A stretch of DNA of 64,000 bases from Phorcus lineatus (Eukaryota > Mollusca > Gastropoda > Trochida > Trochidae), in the NCBI GenBank assembly GCA_921293015.1, contig OV121084.1, forward strand, positions 23,812,960 to 23,876,959. The letters run 5' to 3'. The position numbers were made by a program, and so were the translations under genes. Shown here in pieces: positions 13,937-26,600 of the stretch. The notes beneath the pieces are model-generated. The model saw nothing but the letters and a program-made list of their open reading frames with translations, did no database searches and was not told the DNA's origin. How positions within the stretch are numbered: the stretch's first letter is position 1; each line of letters begins with the position of its first letter.

Positions 13937-14051
13937 AGGGTCAGTGGAGCGGAAAGGTCAGTGACTATGTAACCAGGGCCAGGAGGTCAGTAGGCGGTGT
14001 GCACTGACCAAGGTCAGGGTTAACTAGGGGATTCACACCATTGTTTGGTCA
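13937..14051. promoter_or_regulatory. Cluster of AGGTCA-type half-sites
   Basis: In 115 bp there are GGGTCA (13937), AGGTCA (13954), AGGTCA (13984), TGACC-A-AGGTCA (14005-14016, everted) and TGGTCA (14046). The second reads AGGTCAGTGACT, an imperfect inverted repeat with one-base spacing. Such clusters can bind nuclear receptors. The purine-rich stretch also looks like a degenerate local repeat, so the cluster may be a duplication artefact. Confidence 0.3.
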
Positions 14052-16719
14052 GTCGTGTGAGGTTCAGTGATTCTACTTCAAACAGGGACTGTTTTCTGAA
14101 TATTTTAGAATAAGAAGGAAGTAGTATTCAAGCAGGGTAAGCAAATGACATTGTTTTGATGGATATGTGTTTATGGTTTATTCTGAATCTTAATTGTATT
14201 TTACTTTCTGCTCTGGCAACAACTTCTCTGGGAGATCCATGTGAGAAAGGAGAGAGGAAGTGCTTGAATATTGTGTGGTTGTGGTTTTGATCTGCACTTC
14301 TATGTCAACTTGAGCTTGAAATAAGTATGGTGAAATTGAAAGTGAGTGAGAGATATTCTAAATTTATGGAACAACTGTTCTAGTTCCAGCTGTGATATTT
14401 CTGTCCAATAGAAAGAAGGTATACATTGTATATCTTGAATTAATGTTTTTAAAACATCAACTAGGTAGATGTGTTATCCCTGAGAAGAGAAGTTAATGCT
14501 TATAACCTAGATATTATTTTTTTGGAACTGTGAATGTGACACCATTCATGTTTCAAAATAGTCATAGTTTTAGGGAATAATTTAAATCTGTAAAATGAGG
14601 ACATCTGAGGAATTTGCATGTTGGAAATTTGTGAAAGATAAAGATGTCCGCACAGTCAGTATAATATCATGAAACTAATAAGGAAGTACTTGTACTTGAT
14701 ATACTTCATTCAGTACAGCATTGTGTCATCAGCAACAAGCACACCCACATACCTCTTCTTGCAAGTTAAAGAACATTCCATCACGACATGTACTCTGCAT
14801 TAAATGAAAAATGCTAGTTTAAGTGTAAATAAAATGTTGAAAATGTGCCAGAAAATGCCAAGGGGACTTTGTTAAGAATTAGGGAAATTTAAGTGTTCTT
14901 TGAAAAGCCTAGTTTTCTATTAACAAAGAGACACTTAATGAAGATACATTCATATTATATTGTCAATTTAGTGTGAACTACATTAATTGTACATTAATTG
15001 TGTATCGTTCTTGATTTGGTGTCAATATGTGAATATAAACCTGCCCTCGAATAGGACCGAGGAGCCGGAGGTAGAGGGTTGCTGAAGGAAAAAAGAGGCT
15101 ACTGTTTATTTCTAGGGAATAGATAAAAGCTCACCTCAGCTTATCTGAGATTTTTTTATGGTCATATATAAGTGTCCTTTAGATTAGAGGGAAGGTAAGG
15201 AAATAAAACTGTCAATTATATATCAAATTTTAAGTAAATATCCACCTTATTAATAAATAGTGATAATAAAAATTAATAGACCAAAATTTTCAAGCAAAAG
15301 ATGATTTGTCAGAAGGGATCATTCTATTTTTATGTCAAATTCAAATCGAGTCAGTCAGATTTTTTTAGAGTATGAAAAAAGATAAAAGCAAAAGCTTCAG
15401 AAAAGGTGTTTTATTTTTTCAGCTTTATTTCTCATGAACTGCTTAGTGAATTTTGACAAATTTTGTATCCCAATAAAGAGGGAAAAAATCTTTTAATCCG
15501 TATGAAATGAGTACATAGACAAAAATAAATTCACACACACAAGTTGCAGCACAGTTTATTTCTCTATTCCAAACTTGTGACTTGAGTGGCATTTTTATCA
15601 TCTACCTTATTTTGTAACTTTAACTTGTCTTTTGTACCACTTGATGACGTTCGATAATATTTATATCAAAATAAAGAAGAAAAGAATTTTTTTCTTTCCA
15701 TATAAAATGTGCATATGCGCAATAAAAAAAAATTAGCAAGTGCTGCAATAACTGTCACAATTATTAAAATTTATTAATTGAATTAATTAAATTGTAAATT
15801 AAGATGCTAAGAAGCAGAAAGTGGACGTCCCATTTACACGAACACTATCTATATCTAACCTGTCTAACACTATCAACTCCAATCTGCCTCCCTGGTTTTG
15901 ATAGTCTCCCACATTATGTATGAGTTGTTGATGCACGACAACGGTGGTACATTGTCTTGTTTTCAATAAAAATGGTGAATTTGAACTTAAATCTTGTCAA
16001 ATTACAGGAGCAATGAGCCTTAAATTAATACCAGTCAGTTCCTCTTGATCAAGTGACACCCGTGATAACATGTAGCACATGTCACGTGAATTTCTCAAAC
16101 GTATTTGTTGTAGTTATGAATGTTGTGCTGTAAGTCTGCTCTGTTTGCATGTCAGTTGTTATTACAGCAGAGTTTTGTATAATTGCATTGGTAGGTAGCT
16201 ATTGATTATGTCTGTGTGAAATATGCATGCGTCAACCCGGCCTACTTTTTGCAAGTTCATTGAACCCTGATTAATTATGCATTGCATTGTCACAGTATAT
16301 ACCTAAACCAAAGCAGCGTATCAGGGAATTATCAGATAATCATGATGTATTATTATATTATAGATTCTTCAGTAAGCTACCTATTGCATAGCAACATGAC
16401 CAGTGTACTAGCTTCTGTAGCTCTAGACATCCCTGGTTTCCCTGAGCTTTCAACTGTTGCTGTATATAACCTTCAAGATAGGTGCTTGTTCCATCCATAC
16501 TGTTAAAGAGGAGAAGTAACGCATAAATTTGATTATTACAAATTAGTATCTGTATTCGCTTCACTTATAAGAATCAATAGAGCCAAAAAATGAGAAAATA
16601 TAAGCTTTAATTCGACTACTAGGAGACCTTTTATACCCCTGTTTTGGATAACCGCCTAATGAGACTGGCGAACGCTTAGACAAAATCACCGAAGCATGAC
16701 TCGAAGCCACGCCCAATGT

Positions 16720-17897
16720 GTGACGTGCTAGTCGTCGGCTAAAAGTCCAGCCCTTTGATTTTCTCTGTATTTTTAAGCTAATTCAGCAGCAAAATAGAGG
16801 CAATAGCATGACCGAAAGAATTCCAAAATACGATATGTAACTACTTCATGATATCAACTGTCCCTCTCAGTCGTCAAATCCATCTTGAATTGACTGTGAC
16901 AATCCTTGGACGCGGTTTTCTTGGGTGGGTTTATTTCAAAAAGATTAAGAACTTGGTCGGTGAGAGATCCATTACTATGGGATATCACGTAGTGTTACAA
17001 CATGTATTTATTGATATGATGTTCTAAATTGTCTCGAAAAAATGAAGGTTTTTGTAATAAATAGGAGATAATGTAGAAACTTTTTTTAATGTTTACTATA
17101 GAAAAAATAATTTTGTTTCACTCCACTTTCATGACAACTTAGTACTTAGTGGATGATTCGTTTTTATTTAACTAACACATATTATATTCTTATCTAGTAT
17201 AACATCTCACACCGTGTTGCAATATCTCTGTCTTTTAATTTAACAATCAATGACATGAAAACATACCTGGCGCAACAGTTAGAAACATCCTATGTAATCC
17301 TAAAGAATGTTGGTACCCGTTATTCACGATGTACTTTTTTAAATGTGTGTCATCGTCCGTAGAAGTGGATGGGCCAAATCTCCTTCTCTAAATTTATTGG
17401 TTGAATATATATTCTACAAGTTCATTGGTTCAAAATGACTGGACGCCGTGACAATAAACTAAGTAGCAGTCGAATGCCAAGAGTTACGCCATGACAGGAC
17501 ATATATTCCGCTTGGTAGGTCCAAGGCGTTAAAATTCAAAAGGTATAATTAGAGACCATTAAATCAAGAATTGAAATTGAATGCGATAGGATTACTTAAC
17601 GGCCACCTGTGTGTCATAAAAAATAAGACTAATTAAACCAATCTAATTGTTGTGACAACATTTTGCAGATGTCGTAATTGATGTACACATGCCATGGGAT
17701 TGTGCGCATAGCATCATATCAAAACACTGTCTTTCGCTTGGAACAATACAAATAATTAAAGATATATTTAACATGAATTTATCGGAGGTTTGAGTTGCTT
17801 GGATGACTTTAGATATGTTTTAACAGTTGTTAAAAGTGTGAGATTTCGTGTTGTTTTTTCATTAAGAAGGTTATACTTCCGCCGACTAGCACGTCAC
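16720..17897. repeat. Inverted-repeat pair 1.18 kb apart
   Basis: GTGACGTGCTAGTCG at 16720-16734 recurs inverted at 17883-17897. Allowing one mismatch, the match runs 19 bp (16720-16738 against 17879-17897). The enclosed DNA has no transposase-like ORF and no target-site duplication is evident. It could be the termini of an old non-autonomous DNA transposon or a chance match of CRE-like TGACGTG sequence. Confidence 0.35.
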
Positions 17898-18365
17898 GCG
17901 GTAGGACACGCGGCAGGACACGCCTCAGTGACCACGGGCCAGTTCAGTTCTGTTCACTGGTGCTAATTAGCTGGTGATTCGAAAAAGCCGTATTAAAGTT
18001 GTTTATCGGCTGATTTTGAAAATTTTAACTCAAGTTACTGGCAAATTAGAATACATATCTTATGAATCACGAAAGTTGCCATAGGTCATTTCAGTCGATC
18101 TGTAAGAAGTCTTTTATTCCTGTGTTGAAATTCAATGAAGTCTGAACCTGGTGAAGAATAAGCTATTGCCTGTTGTTGGTCAGAGCGGAATCTAAACTCT
18201 GTGCATGCTGCAGCTGGAAGGTGTACACACAAAGCGTACATGCAGAAAGCTTCTGTCACAAGGGTATTGTAGTTGTTCTTCCTGCTGTGATATGTATTAG
18301 ATACTCTTCACCCATTCTCCTCCACCTCCTCTCACAAGCTAATGTTAGTCACGGCTTCCACACTC

Positions 18366-18914
18366 ATGAACATCCTACATGCACCAGTATCTGCTGCTCT
18401 GCGTTACGTCCTGTGATTGAAATTATATGAACATCCTACATGCACCAGTATCTACTGCTCTGCGTTACGTCCTGTGATAGCCATTATATGAACATCCTAC
18501 ATGCACCAGTATCTGCTGCTGTGTTACGTCCTGTGACTGCCATTATATGAACATCCTACATGCACCAGTATCTGCTGCTCTGCGTTACGTCCTGTGATTG
18601 AAATTATATGAACATCCTACATGCACCAGTATCTGCTGCTCTGTGTACGTCCTGTGACTGCCATTATATGAACATCCTACATGCACCAGTATCTGCTGCT
18701 CTGCGTTATGTCCTGTGATTGAAATTATATGAACATCCTACATGCACCAGTATCTACTGCTCTGCGTTACGTCCTGTGATAGCCATTATATGAACATCCT
18801 ACATGCACCAGTATCTGCTGCTCTGTGTTACGTCCTGTGATTGAAATTATATGAACATCCTACATGCACCAGTATCTGCTGCTCTGTGTACGTCCTGTGA
18901 CTGCCATTATATGA
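18366..18914. repeat. 61-bp minisatellite, nine copies
   Basis: Nine tandem copies of a 61-bp unit beginning ATGAACATCCTACATGCACC. Three subtypes differ at the 3' end of the unit (GATTGAAATT, GATAGCCATT, GACTGCCATT); in order they run A, C, B, A, B, A, C, A, B. Small deletions also mark subtypes. The array ends 1.5 kb before the first recognised receptor coding exon. Confidence 0.95.
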
Positions 18915-19634
18915 TGTATAGTTCAGGCAGCCAATAACAAGGTCACTTTTTCTGAAGTTGGCAACTTCTTTTATTGCTTAAATTTTACAGTTTAAAATTA
19001 CAGATTTATACTTTGTGACTGGCCATTGTCTAAGCTTATTTCATGCTTGTTAGTTTTAAGGTAACTTTGTTTGGCATGAGGTGAAACTTGCATGCCAATA
19101 TATAGGGACAAGGACCTATACCTTATCCAAATAGGAAATACTCAATAATGAAAATTTTATTTAAAAGACTACTGATGTTTTACATCTTAATTTTCCTCTG
19201 AAATTGTAAATAAAGATTCCTAAATTTCGACCACCGATGAACTTTTGTTTAATATAGTGAGAGGCTCAGCGCAAAGGTTTTAAACAATTACCCAACTGGG
19301 CATGTTTAATATTCAATTAAATATTAATAAGGTAAAGTTAAGGTAAAGTTGAAATTTAAGTCATATACACATTTGAAAATGTCAAAGATATGACAAGGTA
19401 AAAATTAATTATTAATGACAGGCAGCGGATGTTTGATGCCAAAGAACTCATCTGTCATATCATATTTAGTACAGCTGCAGCTTACAAATGTCAGGAAAAC
19501 TTGATTATGGAACTAATGTTTTGAAACTTTCCTACAACTGTATATCAGTGATGGGCAAGTCAAGCAATAGCGTGAACAGTCAGCAACATAGTAAAGATTT
19601 GATGCATATCTAACTATAGAAGACTGAATAACCT
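18915..19634. other. AT-rich non-coding spacer
   Basis: I see no coding exon, RNA gene or clear repeat in this stretch apart from short direct repeats such as GGTAAAGTTAAGGTAAAGTT near 19330. Confidence 0.5.
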
Positions 19635-19973
19635 TTCATTACATAGAGGGGAGGAATAGTGCAGTGGTTAGTTCGTTCGGCTTCGGATCAAGAGGTCCGG
19701 GTGGATTCCTGCCAAGGGCTCCATAACTTTGTCTGCAGTTGAGAGCTGTTCTACAAAGAGTAATGTTTTGGTGCAGTGCTACACTGAATTTCAGCGCAGT
19801 AATACCCATGGTTTGTTAGTTAAATCATGCTCGCTGGTTTCACGGCAATGCATAGCCACAATAGTGTTGCTGGCTTTCTATCTGCAATTATACTAGCAGC
19901 CGTGATATAAGTGAAATATTATTGAAAGTGGCGTTTAACCCTAAATCACCTCATCTCACCTTCATTACATAGA
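19635..19973 (+). mobile_element. tRNA-derived SINE, copy 1, with target-site duplication
   Basis: The element spans about 19648-19960 and is bounded by the direct repeat TTCATTACATAGA (19635-19647 and 19961-19973), a 13-bp target-site duplication. Its head has a tRNA-like A box (AGTGCAGTGGTTAG) and a B-box-like region (GAGGTCCGGGTGGATTC) about 40 bp apart. The body contains AATGCATAGCCACAATAGTG and CTAGCAGCCGTGATATAAG, and the 3' end reads GCGTTTAACCCTAAATCACC followed by a TCATCTCACC tail. A second copy lies at 28.5 kb. The duplication shows insertion by target-primed retrotransposition, using a LINE partner. Confidence 0.88.
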
Positions 19974-20413
19974 TCCAAAATGAGAGTTTTTTGTTATGTG
20001 TGTTTACTGAAGTTAATGCTTTTATTTAAGTTTTTAATTGGATTTAACATTTACTGTAACTTTGATGTTTGTAAAAAAAATGCTAATCCAATTATTACTT
20101 GAACTGATTTCATAAGAAGTATGAAATGTGTGGTTTTTTATACTAGAAATCTCTAAAGGACCAAGTGAGATCTCTTTGTACGAGTTGATGTACCAGCCCC
20201 AAGTGAGATATAACAGGCAGCTTCAATAGAAAAATTATTAGGACGTTTCACCTTAACAACAGCGGTTGCTATTTTGTTTCTGTTCCAGTTCAGTCTCCTG
20301 GCTTTATACAGAATGCACCTGATGTGATGTCAGAAACTTGATGATTATAGTTTAACTCAAATAGCAGTCCACTGTTGTGGTACACACCAGTAACTCTTGT
20401 GTTTGTGTTGCAG

Positions 20414-20646
20414 GGAGTGCGGTGGCACCAAGTCTCCTAAGGAAGAAGGGCGAATGGTGTCTCCTGGTGCATGCATGCCGGTGCAGGTGCATGCGCAGAG
20501 CATGTTGCCCGCTGGTGCCCACCCCCAGGCTCCCACATCAACCACCACAGATGGGCTGGACCCTGACAAGAAGTTCATGCCGCCCCTGGACCCGCGCGGG
20601 GCCAGCCTGGTTCAGACTCCACACCCCAAACAAGAAATGCCATCAG
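20414..20646 (+). CDS. ESR: Receptor exon a: A/B domain (partial)
   Basis: The acceptor is GTGTTGCAG and the donor GTACAG. The exon starts with the last base of a split codon and ends one base into the next. It encodes about 77 Pro/Gly/Thr-rich residues without fold motifs, as expected of a disordered transactivation region. Base composition is clearly richer in G+C than the flanks. The internal ATGs (first at 20454) have no special context, so I do not take them as the start. An upstream exon ending two bases into a codon is required. Confidence 0.8.
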
Positions 20647-23600
20647 GTACAGCACTGATTAGTCACTTTCTTCTCTCTCGCAGTATGACTTTCACTTCCC
20701 AAAGCTGTTTTAAAGTTGGCACCGTGCTGTTGGTTCAATTCTTAATAACAATGTATAAAGTAAATAAAATAAGATGAAACATACCTAACATTTCCAATTT
20801 TTCATATGCCACTATTTTGACCTTTTTGTGTTCTACTCAATACTCTTGATACTAATTGTTGAAATGCAATGAATCTTGAAACATGCAATGACTATGATGT
20901 ATAGCTGCGTCTTGTGTATGTTATAAATCGGCAACTCATTTGCAAAGTTCTTCATATTTTCTGTCAAGAAAACATCTTCATTTTTGTCCCCTACATATCT
21001 CCCAAAGTATGTATACACCAAACTTAATACACATGTCAACTATGATCCATAGATAGGTATCTTATCCGTTATATACCTCTGCCATTATTTAATTTGTTGA
21101 GATTATTCAGTATTGTAGTAACATGACTTAAACAGTGACTTGTCAGGAGATCAGTCATTAAGTGCCTAAAGATATGTAGATGTTAGCTTATTGAAACATG
21201 ATAGCCATGTAGCCTGGGTCCAGAGATGTAGTTTTTAGGGCAAAACCTATGTATATGAATTACTTTAAAAACAGTTTTGTAAGTATTTTGAGCGAATGCA
21301 ATATCTGTATCTGAAGCTTCTGTGACCCCACTGGGGTATTGCAACTCACTGATGTTCTTGTCATAACAGTGAGTGGCTCCTCAACGAAGCTGTGCCAGGT
21401 GTGTAATGACAACGCGTCCGGGTTCCACTACGGAGTCTGGTCCTGTGAGGGCTGCAAGGCTTTCTTCAAGAGGAGTATACAAGGTCAGTTAGCTTGCTCT
21501 TTCTTACTGGCTTACTGGAGGGAGAGTATTACCCTTCCTCATCAGGCTGTTGATACCCACTGAGTCATCTGATACCATCACAGCACATGTTTCACACAGC
21601 AGACAGCTGTTATTCATGGCTATATAAATCATCTACTTTTTCTCAGCCATTGAAATGTGTTATTCAAGGATCCATAAGCAGAATATGCTCTGGGTTCTGT
21701 CAGTATTGTTCAAGTTATTCCATTGGTTGGTTATATATAGAGATATGAGGCATTTGCTGTGATGGATATCAGGACTTGATTATCAGAGTATTGAAGGATC
21801 TTTTTGGTTATAAATACGCTGATGTAGCAAATTGGAGGGTGTGTGGTATATTTTCCATGCAAGCCCCAAAGAGATTCTGCCTTTAAATGGAACTTGACAA
21901 CTAAATCATTTAAATTTGGTGCTTAAGTATTGTACAAAATGAGTGACTTTTTTGACACTGTACATATGATGATTATTTTTGTAAGATATACCGCAATTGG
22001 ATTACCAAAAAAAGCACTAAAATTGCATCATTAGGCAAGTTATTGATGACTTTGAACATCTTTTTACTTAATCTTAGTGATGCATCTGTTGCATAAAGCC
22101 AGCCAATGTATTTCATATTTTAAAAAGACCCAACAACATTTACAGTTTCAATTAATTTTAAGTCCTCATGAATTATCAAGGATGAACTAAGTGAACAGTT
22201 TTAATGTTTCCATATTCAAAGTCAAAAGCATGTAATTGTCTTATATAATGTACGAGTAAACCTAGATTTCCAACATGATTGTAAATACTGTATGCAATTA
22301 TGAATGTATTTCATCTTATAAGAAAGATGAAACTATCAGATAAATCTGTCTGATGTTCCGTGCGTCAATTTACAAGTAGATGCAGTACGTTCTATATTTA
22401 GCCCTTCCCTCACTGCACCTGAGTGTAAGAAGACTTACGGCCCCTCACTCGAGCCGATATCGTCCTCACTACAGGATTTCCTACTTCCTACTGGCTAGTT
22501 TCCCATATCGCTTACCATCTACCTGTCATCTGTCATCAGCACCAACTAATTGACTGCAGAGCAATGAACTACACTTCCTGCTTATGTCACGTTTTGCACC
22601 AGTTAATTGATTCGCTGCTGTTACACTCGTATTTCAGCAATGTTTTTGAATAAATCAATAATTATTGTATATATGAATCAGTATTCAAGGTGACATGTTC
22701 TAAGCATGATCATACTCTGTCCTAGAACAGTTTTAGTAAGGCAAAAATCAATGGCGGTAATGTTTCTAGAGAATTCAATAGGAGAGTCTCATAATTTTGT
22801 GAAAATAGAAAAGCAACATTGGCAATTCAAGTTATCGGGTTATAAGGGGTATAAGTTATTAGGGGTAATGGCAGCATTTATAACTTTTGATATACCAAAT
22901 ACAAATAATTCAAGTTCATATTTTGCCTATGTTTACATCACATTGGGAATCCTTCCATTGTCCCAATTATACCTGTTATATCTGAATGGAGTTGTTGCCT
23001 CCTTGCTCTCCCTGTAATGTTTGTGGCCCAATAACATCTCTGTGTACTCAGCATGCAGACTGAGTTAGTTTTCAGAAACATAACTTATAGAAATCAGATG
23101 AAGCTCTTGTCTCCTGGTGTTCTTACTACATATTCTATAAGCATCAACTGCTACATTGTCTTCATGGGCTCTTGTTTATACGAGACTCGTACATCGTGTT
23201 TATTGTTTATCATATTTAACCTTGTGCCCCCTGTGGCTTGTACAATCAATTTCTTGTTTATGTGATATCTCGACTTTAGATCAGTTCTGTAGAGCTTTAT
23301 CTGTTCTTGATACTATGTATTTTGTTTATTTGCAGGTCCTGTTGACTATGTATGTCCGGCCACCAACAACTGTACAATAGACAAACACCGAAGGAAGAGC
23401 TGTCAGGCCTGTAGACTCCGCAAATGTTACGAAGTGGGCATGAACAAAGGTAATTAACTGTTAACCTTAAAGATCTGGATCAATCTTCACGAGAAGAGAA
23501 TCACTGCTTGATCCAGCAATGAAATTGTCAACTTTTGATTTATTTTTACTGAAATGGCAGATTGAATTATCTTCACTTTAATCATAGGTAATTCAAAGTT

Positions 23601-26600
23601 AAGGAGAAATACTGTGACAAAAACGTTATCTAAATTCTTTTGTAAGTTGATCATTGTTTAGAGTTATCAAATGGTCGGTGTGCATTAAAGATGTCTAATG
23701 TGGCAATGAATATATTACATTGTTTAATAATGTTTTGGAAACAGAATATTCAAGAAAATATCATAGTGTATGAGATGGTAAAAGTTCACTAGAATGCGCT
23801 GTAGATGTAGATGCACACCAACGCAATTCAAAACTACATTCACCTAATAAAGCTTTTATCCCCTTTGATTAACACTACCTATAATGTTACAACTGTATCA
23901 AAAGGACTTCACGTATTGTATTATTTTCATTTTCCCAAACAATACTGAATGGTCCCAGAGGTGTCAGTTCTCAACTTATCCTAAGTGATGCAAGGATGAA
24001 TGTCTGAATGCATGGGTGTGACCTTCACATCAGACACCATCAGAATCTGAATCGAGGAATCCAAGTGTTTGGTTATTGATTATGACCTGAACTCATACCA
24101 TACTTATAGGAATGTGTTTGAACTTAGTTAAATGCAAGGCAAACCATTATAGAAAGGTACAAAAGATAGATAATCATCGTCTTATGCTAAATTTTACAGA
24201 TATAATACCCAAATGTGTCAGCTTGACTACTACATCCCAGGCATATTAAAGGCACTAGTGCACGCTTTTACGGTTTAAATTGGCTATTTTAAGGTTTAAG
24301 AGGACTTATGCAATCACTTAAGCTTTCTATCGATGCAATGAAATACTTAAAATTCTTTACAATTGACCTGCAATCAACAATGAAAAAATTTAGGCAGCCG
24401 CTGTCGGCTTGGACATATAACAAATCTAAGGTTAGCTGTGCACTAAACGGATAAATTATAGACAGTTGAAAGCGGCTGAACTATTATTATGTGCAGCTGT
24501 TGAATTTACCTAAACTCTGAACTGAGAACAAATAATAAATTATGTTTTATGAAAGCAATGTTTTAAATAAACCGACTTAATAACACAGCATTAGCATTGC
24601 TATTAGATTGACCAAAGCGGCTGCCGTTTCCGCTTTTTTGGTTATAAGCAAAATCTTAATATTTCCGATATCGTAGTTCATGCGGATTTATTGTACCGTA
24701 ACATTAAATACTTCCGGTCTTCAAAAATCAACTTTACTACCCGAATACGTAAATATTCGTTAAATAACTTACGAGGTAGATTATTTGAGTGAGGTTCTTG
24801 AATAATATCGAGAGATATGCAGTATCTGTGCATTCGTTGTGTTAAAGAAATATCGGTGTGCACTAGTGCGTTTAACCAGACGTGTAAAAAATATGTGCTG
24901 TAACTTTACTAATTGATTCTTTAAAAGTTATAAAAACTTTTCAAACATTTCACAAAGAGAACATAGTGAGGTGGACTACTTAAGGGACACCCTGGCAACT
25001 ATCAATGTGTTAAAATATGTGCTTTGACTTTACTAATTGATTCTTTAAAAGTTATAAAAACTTTTCACAAAAAGTCTTAGTCAGGCCAACTACTTGAAAG
25101 TATCAATCATTTTAGAAATTCCATTGTCAAGTTGATACATGCGTTATTAATGCCACATGAAGAGAAACGTGTGATATGATGTAAAGAAGGAAGTGTTAAG
25201 GGCACACCAGGAAGTGTTGGGGTCATATATGCCTAATACGATCAATGGTGTTATTTCAGGGAATAGTGCAAACTCTTGAAATTAAATTATCATTTAAATG
25301 CTAGAAAGTCCAAAATACGGATAATATAAAATTTATATCTTGGTGTTTGATTGATAAGACTAAATGGTCGCAGGATGTCAACATGACTTCACTGTAGCTC
25401 ATCAAACCTATGAGGTCAGATGGGCTAATGGCATGACCCATGGTCAATTAAAACTCTGATGAAATGTTCAATGTGCTTTCAAACCTGTGAGTCTCTCACG
25501 TCTCTACCATCAATTATAAAATTATGTTATTAATCTTATCAAAACTGATCAAGTCAGTGTAATTTCCAAATGCAAGTGAATTTGAAGGGGTATATGTTTT
25601 TACCCTGGATTATGTGAAATAGTGAGTCACATTGTGATATTTGTCAGGGATCCCTTGCTTATAGCAATTTATGTTTAGTGGATACCACAATCTTCAGCCT
25701 CACCTACCTAAACATCCAAAACCTGATGAGCAACATATACATAGAAAAAAGCTGTTAATAGTTAAAAAAACCACCCATATTCAAAGGTAAATAAATCTAA
25801 ATGTTATTTATAATAAATGCCACTGTATAAAAGTCAAGGAATGCCATTATCCATTAGTGTAGAAATGTCGGTGTATGACGACAACTCCAGTGTGGGTGAG
25901 TGTGTGACAGTGTCTACTGACTAACAACCTAAGTGCATTTGACATTTGCTACACCAGCTTATGCTTGTGTGTGTACATATCTGCTGAAGCAATTATTGAC
26001 CTGGATGTCGGCAAGTGTACATTGTAATGACACGTATACCCGTGGCCTACTTGCATTGTCTGGGTAGGCTATAAATACATGTCCTGCCGGCCAGACTCAA
26101 TCAATAACTCGGCACAGCTGGTGGCTACCGTAAGATGATGGTGACGCTGCACTAACCCTTGACATGACGCCTCGCTGCATTGATGACAGACTTCATGCCT
26201 GAGCGAACACGATCATATGACTACTAGACCAACCATGTCTAGCCACTTGATCGATTGCTGCATGCTTAATGCTTCAGTGACAGTGGGGAGCTGGCGAGAA
26301 ACAGTCACTAATTTTTTACTTGTTCTTGTGGAAATTTGTCTGGCTTATTTGTTTTTGATTGGTTGACATGTTACTCAAATGATTACGGTTGAAAAGACAC
26401 CGACTTGAATTAAGTGTGGTAATTGTAAATTTTGGTGATCAATTTGAAAGGTTGGGACACCCTCTTTACCACGGCTGGTTCTATTCACATTTGGTTTGTC
26501 AACAGACTGAAAGAACAAAGTCTAATGTAAAAGGGATCTTAAGATTTTAAAACATTAATACTATATAGATGACAATTTTCTGTATCCAAAGTGAGCATAG

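Larger units (their letters stand above)
10199..18365. other. Non-coding block upstream of the first recognised receptor exon
   Basis: I see no convincing coding exon here. The content is a TA microsatellite, a split minisatellite, a cluster of nuclear-receptor half-sites and an inverted-repeat pair, each listed separately. It is probably long first-intron or upstream DNA of the receptor gene. Confidence 0.5.

Noticed and set aside
18137..18152. ATG AAG TCT GAA CCT followed by G/GTGAAG as the receptor start exon
   Set aside because: It leaves one base over, while exon a requires two; it would need an unseen extra exon.
26060..26130. TATA-like GGCTATAAATACATG in the long receptor intron as an internal promoter
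   Set aside because: No downstream exon or ORF joins in phase to exon d; a lone TATA match is expected by chance in AT-rich DNA.
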